Assembly: GCA_902782875.1 (NCBI GenBank)
Contig: CACZPE010000145.1
Span: 1 to 6,957 of the forward strand
Reading direction: 5' to 3'
DNA length: 6,957 bases
Source: an uncultured Ruminococcus sp.
GTDB lineage: Bacteria; Bacillota_A; Clostridia; Oscillospirales; Ruminococcaceae
In this document: positions 5,247 through 6,957 of the stretch, in pieces
Numbering within the stretch: position 1 is the stretch's first letter
How the letters are laid out: each line of letters opens with the position of its first letter
Notes under the pieces: generated by a model
The model's database searches: none
Told to the model about the DNA's origin: nothing
Seen by the model: the letters and a program-made list of their open reading frames with translations, nothing else
Made by a program: the position numbers and the translations under genes

Positions 5247-6602
5247 ATGACACAATACGAGAAAATGACAAGCACATCAGTGTCACGACTGGTGTGCAGA
5301 CTGTCTGTGCCGACGATACTCTCGATGCTCGTTACGAATATATACAACCTTGCCGATACTGCATTTGTGGGCAAACTCGGCACAAGTGCCAGCGGTGCGG
5401 TGGGTATAGTGTTCGGCTTTATGTCGGTGATACAGGCATTCGGCTTTATGTTCGGGCAGGGCTCGGGAAGCATGATAGCACGCCTGCTGGGCAAGCGTGA
5501 CACGGAAAGCGCCTCACATCATGCTACCCTCGGGTTCACGGCCTCTTTCATATGCGGCATAGTTATACTTGTCGCAGGACTTTTAAATCTTGATCACATA
5601 ATCACGGCACTCGGCAGTACGCCGACCATTGCGCCGTATGCAAAGACGTATATCACATTCATACTCTTTGCGGCACCCTTTATGTGCTCAAGCTTTACGA
5701 TGAACAACATACTGCGCTATGAGGGTAGAGCCGTGCTTGGAATGGCGGGGCTTATGACGGGTGCTGTGCTGAATATGACCTGCGACCCGATATTCATGTT
5801 CGCCTGCGGTATGGGCATCGCAGGGGCGGGGCTTTCTACCGCGCTCAGTCAGCTTGTAAGCTGGGGGATACTTCTGTCGATGTTCCTGCGGGGAAAGACA
5901 GAGTCAAAGCTGGGACCGCAGTACCTGAAAAAATGCTCCTTCCCCATGCTTTGCAATATAATGGCTACGGGATTTCCGAGCCTGCTCAGACAGGGACTTA
6001 ACAGTATAACCACGGTTATGCTCAATTCATGCTGTGCGGTATACGGTGATGCGGCTGTTGCCGCAATGAGCATAGTATCAAGGATAGCATTCTTCTCCTT
6101 CTCTGTGGCGCTCGGCATCGGGCAGGGGTTTCAGCCTGTGGCGGGCTTCAACTATGGCGCGGGGAAATACAGCCGTCTGAGAAAGGCATTCAGATTCACT
6201 CTTATAGCGGCAGAATGCATCATAATAGTGGGCAGTACAGTGCTTATTACTTTTGCAGAGCCGCTTGTCGGTATCTTCCGCGATGATCCCGATGTAATAC
6301 ATATCGGTACCCGCGCTCTGCGTCTGCAGGCGATAGCACAGCTGACGCTGCCGCCGTGCATGGCGATAGAGATGATGTTTCAGAGTACGGGCAGGCGCCT
6401 TGGTGCATCCTTTATGTCATCACTCAGAAGCGGAGTGCTGTTTATTCCCGCTCTGCTGATACTTTCGGATATACGCGGCCTTGCGGGAATACAGGAGGCT
6501 CAGCCGCTGGCACTGCTTCTATCTCTGCCCATCAGCATACCGTTCGGTATAAGATTCTTAAACCATCTGCCAAAGGAGGATACAGCGGAAAATGACGGAT
6601 AA
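5247..6602 (+). CDS. MATE family multidrug/toxin efflux transporter
   Basis: A 451-residue inner-membrane antiporter with 12 predicted membrane segments in two six-helix halves, normal length for the family. It should export organic cations or other small toxic compounds in exchange for Na+ or H+. Family signatures: MLVTNIYNLADTAFVGKLG (27-45) in the first helix, the GQGSGSMIARLLGKRD stretch (70-85) in the first loop, NMTCDPIFMF (176-185), and, in the second half, ALGIGQGFQPVAGFNYGAGK (288-307). The sequence is most like the Gram-positive MepA/NorM-like branch. The ATG at 5247 has AGGGGA six bases upstream (5235-5240); an ATG at 5242 in another frame ends at once. The gene follows the lipoprotein with 76 bp between and no terminator, and overlaps the YlxP gene by 11 bp. 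Substrate unknown. Confidence 0.95.
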   Translation: MTQYEKMTSTSVSRLVCRLSVPTILSMLVTNIYNLADTAFVGKLGTSASGAVGIVFGFMSVIQAFGFMFGQGSGSMIARLLGKRDTESASHHATLGFTASFICGIVILVAGLLNLDHIITALGSTPTIAPYAKTYITFILFAAPFMCSSFTMNNILRYEGRAVLGMAGLMTGAVLNMTCDPIFMFACGMGIAGAGLSTALSQLVSWGILLSMFLRGKTESKLGPQYLKKCSFPMLCNIMATGFPSLLRQGLNSITTVMLNSCCAVYGDAAVAAMSIVSRIAFFSFSVALGIGQGFQPVAGFNYGAGKYSRLRKAFRFTLIAAECIIIVGSTVLITFAEPLVGIFRDDPDVIHIGTRALRLQAIAQLTLPPCMAIEMMFQSTGRRLGASFMSSLRSGVLFIPALLILSDIRGLAGIQEAQPLALLLSLPISIPFGIRFLNHLPKEDTAENDG

Positions 6603-6885
6603 TATAAAAATAGCGGTAATGACCTTCAGGCTTCATGCCCCCTGGGTACACAGCCTTAAGGAAAAGAGAATGATCGTAAAAAGCATCATCGCAAAGCTGC
6701 AGAACAAGTTCCATGTTTCCGCGGCAGAGACAGATGAACAGGATACTCATCAGGTCATAGTGATCGGTGTGGCGGCGATCGCTGCAAACAATGCCCTTGC
6801 CGACAGTATGATGGATGAGATATCGCAGTTTGTCGAGACAAGCTCTGAGGCGGAGATACTTGATGAGCAGCGTGAGATAAGGTGA
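6592..6885 (+). CDS. ylxP: YlxP/DUF503 family protein
   Basis: A 97-residue protein of the DUF503 family (B. subtilis YlxP). The family marks are H20-S-L-K-E-K-R26 after the first strand, the helix MIVKSIIAKLQNKF (27-40), and the conserved stretch A45-E-T-D-E-Q-D51 with Q54, then VIVIGVAAIAANN (55-67). It is a small cytosolic protein with a ferredoxin-like fold; YlxP homologues have been linked to ribosome or RNA metabolism, but the exact role is not settled. In many Firmicutes the gene sits in the nusA-infB-rbfA operon; here it is instead the last gene after the MATE exporter. It overlaps the exporter gene by 11 bp. The nearest strong ribosome site, AAAGGAGGA (6572-6580), is 11 bases from the ATG, longer than ideal, but no in-frame ATG, GTG or TTG lies between. 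Confidence 0.88.
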   Translation: MTDNIKIAVMTFRLHAPWVHSLKEKRMIVKSIIAKLQNKFHVSAAETDEQDTHQVIVIGVAAIAANNALADSMMDEISQFVETSSEAEILDEQREIR

Positions 6886-6896
6886 CTGTAATGTGT

Positions 6897-6927
6897 GCCG
6901 TTCACGATTTGTTGAATGCAGAACGGT
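6897..6927. repeat. Inverted repeat downstream of ylxP
   Basis: GCCGTTC (6897-6903) can pair with GAACGGT (6921-6927): six perfect pairs plus one G-T wobble, with a 17-nt loop. No T run follows, so it is not a standard terminator and may only slow or stabilise the transcript. Transcription may read on past the window end. Confidence 0.3.
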
Positions 6928-6947
6928 GCTGAGGGATCAGAACACAT

Positions 6948-6957
6948 ATGAATAAAA
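6948..6957 (+). CDS. Possible start of a further gene, cut by the window end
   Basis: ATGAATAAAA begins at 6948, with GAGGGA at 6931-6936, 11 bases before it. Only M-N-K is visible, so nothing can be said of function; the start itself is uncertain because the ribosome site is rather far away. Confidence 0.25.

Noticed and set aside
6897..6927. Terminator after ylxP
   Set aside because: The hairpin has a long loop and no following T run, so it was listed only as an inverted repeat.
1..6957. CRISPR array, tRNA, insertion sequence or prophage fragment
   Set aside because: No regularly spaced repeats, no tRNA-like cloverleaf noticed, and no transposase, integrase or phage protein in any frame.

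Overview
The window looks like a chromosomal segment of a low-to-mid GC Firmicute of the class Clostridia, most likely a gut Ruminococcus-like bacterium. This is inferred from strong purine-rich Shine-Dalgarno sequences, heavy use of ATA for isoleucine and AGA/AGG for arginine, sigma-A promoters with extended -10 elements, and a Thr-rich acidic lipoprotein of the kind common in Ruminococcaceae. No mobile element, CRISPR array, tRNA or rRNA was seen, and the reading frames appear intact.

Left third, minus strand (1-1460): an alpha/beta hydrolase with an N-terminal membrane anchor (173-1234) is followed 10 bp later by an XRE-family helix-turn-helix regulator (162 to beyond position 1). The two look like one operon. 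The 236 bp in front of the hydrolase are dense with signals: the terminator of the upstream gene, a perfect 16-bp palindrome, two tandem sigma-A promoters (P2 and P1), a long imperfect inverted repeat over the P2 start region, and a degenerate 16-bp sequence that occurs twice. This is the most interesting non-coding stretch of the window and would suit control by the co-transcribed XRE protein.

Middle, minus strand (1471-3129): a small FMN nitroreductase (2498-3010) and a YghZ-like aldo-keto reductase (1471-2460) form a second operon. It has a convincing promoter at 3101-3129, a candidate operator or hairpin at 3063-3086 and a classic rho-independent terminator at 1421-1457.

Right half, plus strand (3145-6957): a divergent sigma-A promoter, whose -35 lies only 15 bp from the -35 of the nitroreductase promoter, drives a Gfo/Idh/MocA oxidoreductase of the dihydrodiol/xylose dehydrogenase type (3243-4226). 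It is followed by an uncharacterised lipoprotein (4274-5170), a MATE-family efflux transporter (5247-6602) and a YlxP/DUF503 protein (6592-6885) that overlaps the MATE gene by 11 bp. There is no terminator between these four genes, so they probably share transcripts. A further gene may start at 6948 and run off the window.

Together the divergent operons put three NAD(P)H- or flavin-dependent reductases for carbonyl, sugar or nitro/quinone compounds beside a multidrug exporter. That would fit handling of reactive small molecules, but this is a guess from neighbourhood. I found no clear evidence of a wholly new system. The best leads are the hydrolase-XRE regulatory region, the divergent promoter region with its symmetric elements, and the unknown lipoprotein encoded before the exporter.
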